Assembly: GCA_047626155.1 (NCBI GenBank)
Contig: JBLHRR010000158.1
Location: forward strand, 1 to 13,035
Source of the DNA: CALGLS01 sp047626155
Lineage (GTDB): Bacteria; Bacteroidota; Bacteroidia; Chitinophagales; Saprospiraceae
Direction of reading: 5' to 3'
DNA: 13,035 nucleotides
Made by a program: the position numbers and the translations under genes. Shown here one piece after another: positions 6,735 to 13,035 of this stretch (the stretch's first letter is position 1; each line of letters opens with the position of its first letter). A model generated the notes under the pieces. That model had not been told where the DNA came from, ran no database searches, and worked only from the letters and a program-made list of their open reading frames with translations.

Positions 6735-7023
6735 GGAGGTATGCCTATTAGAACTATCCATTGTAATCGTTTAAGAAGCTCAAACTTAACTTTGATATTT
6801 TTCATTCCCCCCTTAACCCTTAAATTTTAACCTTTCACTATAGAACCTTTTCCTCTCTGTTCCGTAGGTAAAAGGCGGATTGGTCTTTGACTCCTCCTCC
6901 CTCCAATAACTTATTGTTTATTTCTATATATTCAGCTTTAGGACTACTTTAAAAAATAACTACCCGATTTATTCTTTAGGGACTCCTTGCTTATTTCTTA
7001 CTAACGCGCAAAGTTTTACTCAA
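6735..7023. other. Non-coding leader region of the OmpA-like gene
   Basis: No gene is seen between the pepT terminator and the OmpA-family start. Apart from the promoter candidate at 6761-6794, there is a pyrimidine-rich stretch at about 6882-6905 and AT-rich sequence. If that promoter is used, the transcript would have an untranslated leader of about 220 bases. I recognise no riboswitch or other structured RNA in it. Confidence 0.5.
6761..6794 (+). promoter_or_regulatory. Candidate promoter for the OmpA-like gene
   Basis: TTG (6761-6763), 23 bases, then TAACTTTG (6787-6794) fits the Bacteroidota -33/-7 pattern at the upper limit of spacing. It is 229 bases before the ATG, which is unusually far, so a nearer non-consensus promoter is also possible. 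Confidence 0.4.
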
Positions 7024-8181
7024 ATGAATACAGGCAAAATCGTCTTATTTGGGCTCTGCTTATTAGCAGCTTATCAGCTGGAAGCTCAGCAAATTCCGCT
7101 GGAAGGTTATGTTTATGAATCCAACAATCGAGGGTTTCTTAAACGAGTTAAGGTATTGGTCTTGGGAGCGAAGGATAACAAAGTTTACTTGGACACCTTC
7201 ACCAATAAGAAAGGTGTTTTTTCGGGGATACTTCCTATTGGGAAAGACTTCAAAGTGATTGTTGATAAAAAACACTTTTTTCAAAAGGATACGACTCTGA
7301 GTACTATAAATTTGAACGTTGATCAAAAAGCCATCTTCGCTAAAATACAAATGGATCGAAAGCCAGGTTATGTTTTTGACGTAACGATGGCCCGGGCAGG
7401 TGATGATCTCTATATTACAGAGAGCATACAAGGTGCCCGTATCGAAATTTATAACAATACTACTTCAGAAGAAGAAATGGTGTTGAACAACTACCCCTAT
7501 CCCAACTTCAAGTTCACATTTGAAAATGGAAATCACTATACCATCATGATCCGGAAGAAGGGCTATTTCAACAAAAGAATGGAAGCTTATATTAATGTAG
7601 AAGGGTGTATACTTTGTTTCGAGGGACTGGGTCTGATTGATCCTGGTGTAACGGATGTCATGACGGATAGAAACAAGCAAGGCACCTTCCTCGCCAATGT
7701 GGAATTGGAACCGGTTGAGCTCAACAAGACTTTCCGAATTGATAACATCTATTACGATTATGATAAATATTACATTCGAAAAGATGCCGCTTTGGAACTC
7801 GACAAATTGGTTACCGTTCTAAAAGACAACCCAGCTATCCAATTGGAGATGGGCTCCCATACCGATTCCCGTGGTTCTGAAAGTTATAACATGAGTCTTT
7901 CAAAAAAACGAGCTGCCGCTTCTGTTGATTACCTTGCCAGTCTAGGAGTTGACCGATCAAATCTTTTGGACAAAGGCTATGGCGAAATAAGCCCGGCCAA
8001 TCGTTGCGAAGACGGAGTTTCTTGTTCTTCCTCAGAACATCAGTTTAATCGGCGTACAGAGTTGAAGATTGTAGGTATTTCGGAAGATGATCCTTTAGAC
8101 AAGAAGTCATTAAAGGAGATTTTGACTGAGGAACGATTGATGAAGGAGGTTTTGAATTCTCCGGTGGTGAGGGGCGAGTAG
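7024..8181 (+). CDS. OmpA-family outer membrane protein with N-terminal carboxypeptidase-regulatory-like modules
   Basis: Residues 1-21 are a signal peptide (GKIVLFGLCLLAAYQLEAQQ), probably cut after the Ala at 21. Two beta-rich modules follow at about 24-112 (IPLEGYVYE... FTNKKGVFSGILPIGKDFKV) and 114-232, which resemble CarboxypepD_reg-like extracellular repeats. Residues about 236-350 are an OmpA C-terminal peptidoglycan-binding domain: IYYDYDKYYIRKDA, then MGSHTDSRGSESYNMSLSKKRA. Asp281 and Arg296 occupy the two positions known to hold diaminopimelate, with the same 15-residue spacing as in OmpA proteins. A charged tail of about 35 residues ends the protein. It should tether the outer membrane or a surface complex to the cell wall; no OmpA beta-barrel is present. 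It ends 17 bases from the convergent tsaD, with no terminator between. A Por-type partner role is possible but unproven. Confidence 0.9.
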   Translation: MNTGKIVLFGLCLLAAYQLEAQQIPLEGYVYESNNRGFLKRVKVLVLGAKDNKVYLDTFTNKKGVFSGILPIGKDFKVIVDKKHFFQKDTTLSTINLNVDQKAIFAKIQMDRKPGYVFDVTMARAGDDLYITESIQGARIEIYNNTTSEEEMVLNNYPYPNFKFTFENGNHYTIMIRKKGYFNKRMEAYINVEGCILCFEGLGLIDPGVTDVMTDRNKQGTFLANVELEPVELNKTFRIDNIYYDYDKYYIRKDAALELDKLVTVLKDNPAIQLEMGSHTDSRGSESYNMSLSKKRAAASVDYLASLGVDRSNLLDKGYGEISPANRCEDGVSCSSSEHQFNRRTELKIVGISEDDPLDKKSLKEILTEERLMKEVLNSPVVRGE

Positions 8182-8198
8182 TAATATCCTCCCTTATC

Positions 8199-9200
8199 TT
8201 AAATCGACATCCTCGCCATAGGAGCTACCTCCTGTCCACAAAACTCCCCGGCTAAGAATTTAAAATGCGCCGTTACTCCGATCATACCGGCGTTGTCGGT
8301 GCAGTATTGGATGTGCGGAATGTAGGTATTCCAGCCATGCTTTTCTCCCTCCTCCTGTAATGTTTTTCGTAAGCCAGAATTTGCAGAAACACCTCCCGCA
8401 ATAGCGAGCTCTTTTATACCCGTTTGCTTAACCGCCTTTTTTAATTTATTCATCAATATGCTGACGATTCGATCTTGTACCGAGGCACAGATGTCTTCCA
8501 TATTATCTTTAATAAAATCAGGATCTATTTTTATTTCCTTTTTCAAGAAATAGAGTATCGATGTTTTCACACCACTGAAGCTAAAGTTGAGGCCTTCAAC
8601 ATTGGGCTCCGCAAAAGTAAAACGAGCTGTTCCCTTTTGAGCTAGTTTATCAATGATAGGGCCTGCAGGATATTTGAGGCCGATGACTTTCCCTGTTTTA
8701 TCAAAGGCTTCACCGGCAGCATCGTCTATGGTTGTTCCAAGTACTTCCATTTCCAAGGCTGCTTTGACCAATACTATTTGCGTATGTCCTCCTGAAACAG
8801 TCAGACAGAGAAAAGGAAAGTTTGGTTTAGGTGCTTCCGCAAAATGAGCTAAGACATGAGCTTGCATATGGTTGACTTCAATAATAGGAATATCCAAACT
8901 CATCGCTAGGGTCTTAGCAAAGGTGACACCGACGATGAGAGAGCCAATTAAGCCCGGGCCTCTGGTAAAAGCAATGGCACTTAGGTCTCCTTTTTTAACA
9001 TTAGCCTTACGTAAAGCCTGGTCAACCACTGGAACGATATTGACTTGGTGCGCGCGCGAGGCGACCTCGGGAACTACCCCTCCGTATTCCTCGTGTACCA
9101 ACTGGGTGGCGGTGATATTACTCAACACAACCCCATCTTTAAGGACTGCTGCAGAGGTGTCGTCGCAAGAAGATTCAATGGCTAAAATAATTATACTCAT
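8199..9200 (-). CDS. tsaD: tRNA N6-adenosine threonylcarbamoyltransferase TsaD
   Basis: TsaD (formerly Gcp/YgjD) transfers the threonylcarbamoyl group from threonylcarbamoyl-AMP to A37 of tRNAs that read ANN codons, as part of the cytosolic TsaBDE complex. The 333-residue protein is complete and of normal length. It begins IILAIESSCDDTSAAVL, the ASKHA-fold phosphate loop. The metal ligands are His111 and His115 (VNHMQAHVLAHF) and Asp302 (CTDNAGMIG); SGGHTQ lies at 136-141, and the second ATP-binding segment IAGGVSANSGLR at 267-278. The ATG at 9200 gives the canonical N-terminus. tsaB and tsaE are not adjacent. A TACCTTTG on the minus strand at 9369-9362 could be its -7 element, leaving a leader of about 150 bases. 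It is convergent with the OmpA-like gene and divergent from bactofilin. Confidence 0.98.
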   Translation of the reverse strand: MSIIILAIESSCDDTSAAVLKDGVVLSNITATQLVHEEYGGVVPEVASRAHQVNIVPVVDQALRKANVKKGDLSAIAFTRGPGLIGSLIVGVTFAKTLAMSLDIPIIEVNHMQAHVLAHFAEAPKPNFPFLCLTVSGGHTQIVLVKAALEMEVLGTTIDDAAGEAFDKTGKVIGLKYPAGPIIDKLAQKGTARFTFAEPNVEGLNFSFSGVKTSILYFLKKEIKIDPDFIKDNMEDICASVQDRIVSILMNKLKKAVKQTGIKELAIAGGVSANSGLRKTLQEEGEKHGWNTYIPHIQYCTDNAGMIGVTAHFKFLAGEFCGQEVAPMARMSI

Positions 9201-9593
9201 ATTATTAGAAATATCAATTTATTAGTCTTAACTTTATGAAAATTTTGAATGTGTATTTTTTTAATATTATGAAAGGTGGTATATGTTTCGTGAATATTTA
9301 ATCAAAAAAAGCACCATCTGCATAAGGTTTTCTATTAATGCAGCTATTCAAAATTGAAGTCCAAAGGTACCTTTTTTTGATTTGTTGACGAAGTCTATTT
9401 TTTTAAAGTTCATCAAATAAATACAGTACGATTAGATACTTGGGCTTTTACCTCCCCACACGACTATAGAACATAACCGTTGAATATTTATTGACTAATA
9501 TAAATTTTACCTACCTTCTTTTAAGACGGGCAAATTATTTATGTTTTTCTCTATGTCCTCCGTAAACAAATTTTAATTACCAATATATACCTT
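9201..9593. other. AT-rich divergent intergenic region between tsaD and bactofilin
   Basis: No gene is supported here. On the minus strand TACCTTTG at 9369-9362 is a candidate -7 element for tsaD, without a matching -33. On the plus strand TTG (9480-9482), 18 bases, then TAAATTTT (9501-9508) is a seven-of-eight promoter match for bactofilin. CTGCAT (9318-9323) and ATGCAG (9338-9343) form a small inverted repeat of unknown meaning. Confidence 0.45.
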
Positions 9594-9986
9594 ATGTTTT
9601 CTAAAAAAAGCAATACAGCTACAGCTACGACAGCTACGACAGCTACCGCTACTCCTTCAGCCTCAGACTCTTGCGTCATTGCGGACGGAACTGTAATTGA
9701 AGGAATGATTAAATGCAGCAAAGGTATCCGTCTGGATGGCAAAGTTGTTGGCGATGTCTTTTGTGATCAACGTTTCGTAATGGGCGACAAAGGAATGGTG
9801 GAAGGAGCGGTAAAGTGTAATGAGTCTGTTATCAGTGGAAATATTCACGGAGAGATATCGGTAAAAGGCTTGTTGCATTTATTGGGTTCTGCTTTCATCA
9901 AAGGGAAGATCATGGCGAGTAAGATGATCGTGGATGAAGGAGCGAAGTATAGTGGGGAGTGTTTGATTGGTGAGCAGGGGAAGTAG
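9594..9986 (+). CDS. Bactofilin (polymer-forming cytoskeletal protein)
   Basis: Bactofilins are small proteins that self-assemble, without nucleotide, into filaments of stacked right-handed beta-helix subunits beneath the membrane and scaffold cell-wall or shape functions. This 130-residue product has the standard layout: a flexible N-terminus (residues 1-27), a beta-helix core at about 28-118 with regular hydrophobic/Gly turns (VIEGMIKCSKGIRLDGKVVG, GDKGMVEGAVKC, ISGNIHGEISVKG, AFIKGKIMASKMIVDEGAKY) and a short tail. The first residues MFSKKSN fit the basic or amphipathic membrane-binding N-terminus known in the family. Residues 8-20 are a Thr/Ala run encoded by a 9-base tandem repeat. No M23 peptidase gene, a common partner, is adjacent. 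The gene is alone, and repeat copy B follows its stop by 27 bases. Confidence 0.93.
   Translation: MFSKKSNTATATTATTATATPSASDSCVIADGTVIEGMIKCSKGIRLDGKVVGDVFCDQRFVMGDKGMVEGAVKCNESVISGNIHGEISVKGLLHLLGSAFIKGKIMASKMIVDEGAKYSGECLIGEQGK
9615..9647 (+). repeat. 9-base tandem repeat encoding the bactofilin Thr/Ala tail
   Basis: ACAGCTACG is present at 9621-9629 and 9630-9638, with ACAGCTACC at 9639-9647 and a partial unit ACAGCT at 9615-9620. The unit is three codons (Thr-Ala-Thr), so gain or loss of copies keeps the frame and would only change the length of the flexible N-terminal tail. Confidence 0.8.
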
Positions 9987-10013
9987 TAGCACTTAATTTA
10001 AGAAATAGCGTAA

Positions 10014-10212
10014 TCGAGAAATCTACCTTTTGTAATGGAGGTAGATTTCTCGACTCGTGCCTCGCTCGAAATTTAAAAACGTGAGTATCCTGTTATTCCT
10101 CGACTCACTCGTACCTCGTTCGCTCGGAATGACAGGCGGTGTGTTCCTCTTTTTTTGAATCACTCCTACCTTCCATTCGACAAGCTCAGGATAAACTGCT
10201 CGGAATGACAGC
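10014..10212. repeat. Dispersed intergenic hairpin repeat, copy B
   Basis: It starts with a perfect 15-base inverted repeat (10014-10028 and 10039-10053) and then shares 31 identical bases with copy A (10042-10072). It is longer than copy A because the terminal motif CTCGGAATGACAG occurs twice, at 10123-10135 and 10199-10211, the second after TTCGACAAGCTCAGG. It occupies the convergent spacer between bactofilin and the M14 gene, in the same orientation as copy A. Reverse-strand translation gives FRAVYPELVEW, equivalent to the copy A peptide, and should not be annotated as a gene. Confidence 0.85.
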
Positions 10213-10315
10213 TTATGTACGACCTTCATTTAGCTATTACATCATTGGTTCAAAGCATCTATTTTTAGTTCGATATATCTTTAGTTGATTTGTCTATTAT
10301 TTTATTTGACATGTA

Positions 10316-10349
10316 AAAACGTTGCGTTTTCGTTGCGCCTTTGCGGTTA
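10316..10349. repeat. Repeat-like GTTGCG element overlapping the M14 stop codon
   Basis: GTTGCG occurs at 10321-10326 and 10332-10337, followed by CCTTTGCGGTT. On the minus strand this reads as a CGCAAAGGCGCAACG-type sequence, which I recall as a dispersed intergenic motif in several phyla. AAAACG and CGTTTT (10316-10321 and 10325-10330) make a 6-base stem followed on the minus strand by one further T, so it might weakly terminate the M14 transcript. Only one copy is seen here. Confidence 0.35.
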
Positions 10350-12755
10350 CCTTCCTCCTCCCACCATCATCTTCCTTGCATTTGTCCAAGCGCCATTCAC
10401 TTTTAATCGGTAGCTATATAAGCCAGCGGTCCAACCCTTTGTTTCTAGTATCAGTTGCTTATCTCCATTATTAATTTGTTGCTGGGACACTTCCATTCCT
10501 AAAGTATTATACACATGAATACTTCCTTCTATTGATTCATTCAAATCTATAACGGTATAATCTTTTGCAGGATTAGGATGATTTTGACCAAAGCTAAAAT
10601 CAGCAATATCAAAAGTCTCGGTAGCATCGATTTCTGCAAAGGTGGTTATAGCCAAGTCATCGAAGTAGAAACCATCTCCTGTGAAGAAGCCATCATCGGC
10701 TTTCAGTAGGAAACGAATCAAAATTTCTTCTCCTACATATTCAGAGATATCCATTTCTTCATAGACCCAATCGTATTGATTTTCCTGATACACCGGTTCT
10801 CCAAAATCTTGAAAGACCGTGCCTGCCACTGTGTATTTGCCACAAATCGGCTCCCAAGTTATTGCTCCATCTTTTGAAATTTGAACCTGCGCATAATCTC
10901 GATAGCGTTGTATTTCCCACTGTGCCCAAAAAGACAGCGTTGCTCTTTCTGCTCCTTCCAGTGAAACAGATTCCGTTAATCGAATCGTATTTTCTTCACT
11001 CGCACTATAGTTTCCAAAAGGGGAATCCGTGATACTAGTTGGTGCAGAATAGAATTTTTCTGTTGTGAGCTGCCATTCATTCGTTCCTGCATTACTGATC
11101 CAACCATCTATTGTTGTAAAGTCTGATTCATAGATACCTGTTGGCAAACCATAACTTTTAACAATAGTGTCCCGGAAAGTGTACGAACCATTGTCCAAGG
11201 TCAAAACAAAGTAAACAGACTCCCCTACTTGAATATCAGAAGCCAAGGTGTAAGTAAATGAAGACGCATTTTCTTCTCCTTGTACCAAAGTGAAATCTTG
11301 AGAAGCAGATGTAGCTACAATGTTATTACTAGCCGCTTCCAGTCCCACGGTCAAGGTTCCATCCTGAAAACCGTAGCGTCTGATATTGAAATCAAAGTCT
11401 CCATCTATCTGTTCGAATATAGGATCATTGGTCTCTGTGGCAATGCCATAGATGAGTGGCAAATGAGCCGTTGTTAAGTTTTGTAAAATAGTAGATTGAC
11501 AAAAACGAATGATCTCCGAAGCGGGTGGCCAAAAACCATAAGTGTTGTAACCTACCTCTGGAGTCATAGAAAAGATAGGTGGCTTGGTGCCTGTTTCGCC
11601 ATACATCCAATCATCCGATGGGCCATTGACTTGATAGCCAACTGTTTCTGTAGAGGTTCCGGCAAAGTACTTGTTCTCCCGATTAATCGCCTGAGTTATA
11701 ACTTCAAAAGCAGGATCAGCCAGTTCATCAGAATAACTCCAGGGATAGATCAACAGATTTCCATAAGTATGGTAATTCAAAGCAATCTTAAATTCATGCG
11801 CATTACAGAAGTCTTTGATATTCTGTGTCTCCGGTTCTGAAAAACCAGACTCCCCTCGATAGACCGCGGAGCCAGGGTTAGGGGAAGAGCCATTGTCATC
11901 AAAACCCCATTCAAATCCATAATTTCTGTTCAAGTCTACCCCATCCTCATCTTCACTGAATACTCCATTGCCATCATTGTCTTTTTTATTTTTTCGCCAA
12001 AGTCCACCACCACTTGGGTTGGTTGTCTGGTTGTAAATGTAACCGTCGGGATTGACCATTGGAACAAAATACATCTCCATATTATCCACCAGGTATTTCA
12101 CTTCTAGGTCGGTTTCATAGCGTTCTAACAAATACCACATGAAATAAATTATCTGAGATAAACTGTTGGGTTCTCTTGCATGATGGAGTGCGTTATAAAA
12201 AACTTCTTCCTCTGTCGTTTCATCAATAGTAGGATTGTCCGAAATTCGAAGCCAGTAAATTGGCCGACCTTCATGCGTCATTGTAGAACCAATGGCCGCT
12301 CGTTCAGATATCAAATTTGGATATTTTGTATGCATGGAATCCAAGTGCATCAACATTTCTTCATAGGTGAAAAAACCGGCCATGCTCCCTAATTGAAAAT
12401 TATTCGGTACCTCGTAATCATAGAAACCTACACCTGTACAATCACCAAGGGTTCGTTCACTAGCAAAATCAAAGGTCTCCTTATTTTGATCTACATAGTG
12501 TGCTTGAACATCTTCGATCTCTATTTCATAAGTAAAACCAGCGTTAGTGATGCTTTGCATTTCTGTCGTAGAAAAATCGCCTGTAAAATAATGGCCAGGT
12601 TGATAATCTCCATGTTCCGCATCAAGGCCAAGAGCAGCAAGTTGATCAATACCTTTGGTTTCGAGGTTGATCTTTATGCGGGAGAAATTTTGGCTTTGCG
12701 CAAAAAGGTGAGATGTACAGAGTAAGAGAAGGAAAATGAGTTGATGAAGTTTCAT
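10347..12755 (-). CDS. Secreted M14 zinc carboxypeptidase with type IX secretion C-terminal sorting domain
   Basis: The 802-residue protein begins with a signal peptide (LHQLIFLLLLCTSHLFAQS, cut near 20) and a propeptide-like region to about 120. The M14 catalytic domain spans about 125-435: zinc ligands His192 and Glu195 (ALHHAREPNS) and His329 (NYHTYG), substrate-binding Arg277 (DLNRNYG) and catalytic Glu400 (TPEVGY). A Ca-binding-like acidic insertion, DNDGNGVFSEDEDGVD, sits at 259-274. Residues about 541-707 form a beta-sandwich of the MAM/immune-inhibitor-A style (SFWAQWEIQ..., FYFDDLAI). The last 85 residues (FSFGQNHPNPAKDYTVIDL, GLYSYRLKVNG, ARKMMV) are a type A Por sorting domain, which directs export across the outer membrane and anchoring or release. 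The enzyme should trim C-terminal residues from extracellular peptides. It is monocistronic with an ATG start. The substrate preference is not predictable from what I see. Confidence 0.95.
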   Translation of the reverse strand: MKLHQLIFLLLLCTSHLFAQSQNFSRIKINLETKGIDQLAALGLDAEHGDYQPGHYFTGDFSTTEMQSITNAGFTYEIEIEDVQAHYVDQNKETFDFASERTLGDCTGVGFYDYEVPNNFQLGSMAGFFTYEEMLMHLDSMHTKYPNLISERAAIGSTMTHEGRPIYWLRISDNPTIDETTEEEVFYNALHHAREPNSLSQIIYFMWYLLERYETDLEVKYLVDNMEMYFVPMVNPDGYIYNQTTNPSGGGLWRKNKKDNDGNGVFSEDEDGVDLNRNYGFEWGFDDNGSSPNPGSAVYRGESGFSEPETQNIKDFCNAHEFKIALNYHTYGNLLIYPWSYSDELADPAFEVITQAINRENKYFAGTSTETVGYQVNGPSDDWMYGETGTKPPIFSMTPEVGYNTYGFWPPASEIIRFCQSTILQNLTTAHLPLIYGIATETNDPIFEQIDGDFDFNIRRYGFQDGTLTVGLEAASNNIVATSASQDFTLVQGEENASSFTYTLASDIQVGESVYFVLTLDNGSYTFRDTIVKSYGLPTGIYESDFTTIDGWISNAGTNEWQLTTEKFYSAPTSITDSPFGNYSASEENTIRLTESVSLEGAERATLSFWAQWEIQRYRDYAQVQISKDGAITWEPICGKYTVAGTVFQDFGEPVYQENQYDWVYEEMDISEYVGEEILIRFLLKADDGFFTGDGFYFDDLAITTFAEIDATETFDIADFSFGQNHPNPAKDYTVIDLNESIEGSIHVYNTLGMEVSQQQINNGDKQLILETKGWTAGLYSYRLKVNGAWTNARKMMVGGGR

Positions 12756-12806
12756 ATTTATTTTATTAGGTGTTCTTTAGACAGTAAAATATTACACACA
12801 AAATAA

Positions 12807-12857
12807 CCCACCTGACCGGAACCCGTCCGACTGTCGCAGAGGGGTGGGCGGGCTGGT
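12807..12857. other. GC-rich block upstream of the M14 gene
   Basis: These 51 bases contain 37 G or C (about 73%) amid strongly AT-rich sequence. They include short complementary runs: CCCACC (12807-12812) with GGTGGG (12843-12848), CGGA/TCCG around ACCCG, and CGAC/GTCG. The block lies 52-102 bases before the M14 start, within the likely leader. It may be a structured leader or a REP-like element; I cannot tell which. Confidence 0.5.
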
Positions 12858-12994
12858 TTCCCGATTTTCTTGGTGGGAAGTTAATTTTTCGTCCTTACAA
12901 AGGTATTGAATTCGATGATTTTAAGTGATTTAATACTTACTCAATATGGCTAGTATTACACAAATAATAATTTCCCGATTTCTTTGGTGGAAAG
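12857..12994. repeat. Pair of 24-base direct repeats
   Basis: TTTCCCGATTTTCTTGGTGG (12857-12876, followed by GAAG) recurs as TTTCCCGATTTCTTTGGTGG (12971-12990, followed by AAAG). 22 of 24 bases agree over 12857-12880 and 12971-12994, starts 114 bases apart. Each copy can form a 5-base stem between its TTCCC or TTTCC and its GGGAA or GGAAA. Confidence 0.7.
12898..12905 (-). promoter_or_regulatory. Possible -7 element for the M14 gene
   Basis: TACCTTTG on the minus strand matches TAnnTTTG exactly and is about 140 bases upstream of the start codon, between the two 24-base repeats. No TTG is found at the correct spacing, so support is partial. Confidence 0.35.
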
Positions 12995-13035
12995 GATTAT
13001 ATAAATCACTCTCCCTTTGGTCATTTTGATTTGCA

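Noticed and set aside
10023..10229. 68-residue minus-strand reading frame containing VYPELVEW
   Set aside because: It is the translation of repeat copy B and has no independent support.
11280..11840. Plus-strand reading frames opposite the M14 gene
   Set aside because: They are shadows of a well-supported peptidase on the minus strand.
1..13035. CRISPR array, tRNA, rRNA, insertion sequence, toxin-antitoxin or defence island
   Set aside because: I scanned for regular spaced repeats, tRNA T-loop patterns, transposase motifs and paired small genes and found none; the gene content is ordinary chromosomal.

Overview
The window looks like ordinary chromosomal DNA of a Bacteroidota bacterium, possibly of the Saprospiria type; the genus cannot be read from it. 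The evidence is a secreted M14 carboxypeptidase ending in a type IX secretion (Por) sorting domain, a C39-peptidase ABC exporter, an OmpA-like protein with carboxypeptidase-regulatory-like modules, a membrane TPR protein of a Bacteroidota style, AT-rich spacers, and several upstream matches to the Bacteroidota promoter element TAnnTTTG. No transposase, integrase, phage gene, tRNA, rRNA or CRISPR array was found.

Layout. Positions 1-1346 (minus) hold the N-terminal two domains of a peptidase-containing ABC exporter whose ATPase domain lies beyond the left edge. A 565-base spacer follows, carrying copy A of a dispersed hairpin repeat, and then an unrecognised 132-residue protein (1912-2310, minus). 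A metallo-beta-lactamase-fold hydrolase (2517-3338, plus) meets a single-pass membrane TPR protein (3325-4299, minus) tail to tail with a 14-base overlap. An Lrp/AsnC regulator (4555-5031, minus) is divergent from peptidase T (5415-6662, plus); the 383-base spacer holds a good promoter for the regulator, a perfect 10-bp palindrome and a tandem 10-bp repeat. An OmpA-like lipid/peptidoglycan-interface protein (7024-8181, plus) converges on tsaD (8199-9200, minus) with only 17 bases between them. A bactofilin (9594-9986, plus) is divergent from tsaD and is followed by copy B of the dispersed repeat. A large secreted M14 metallocarboxypeptidase (10347-12755, minus) completes the genes, preceded by a GC-rich block and a pair of 24-base direct repeats near the right edge.

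How the genes relate. Nearly every gene appears to be its own transcription unit, and no operon is visible. A loose theme is peptide handling: a leader-peptide-cleaving exporter, a secreted carboxypeptidase, a cytosolic tripeptidase and an Lrp-type regulator divergent from it. Only the Lrp/pepT pairing is supported by arrangement. TsaD is a housekeeping tRNA-modification enzyme; bactofilin and the OmpA-like protein are structural envelope or cytoskeleton parts.

I did not find a convincing undescribed multi-gene system. The most interesting signals are non-coding: the two copies of a modular dispersed repeat whose hairpin stems differ by a compensatory base-pair change, the GC-rich/direct-repeat region upstream of the carboxypeptidase, and the possible operator elements between the Lrp-type gene and pepT.
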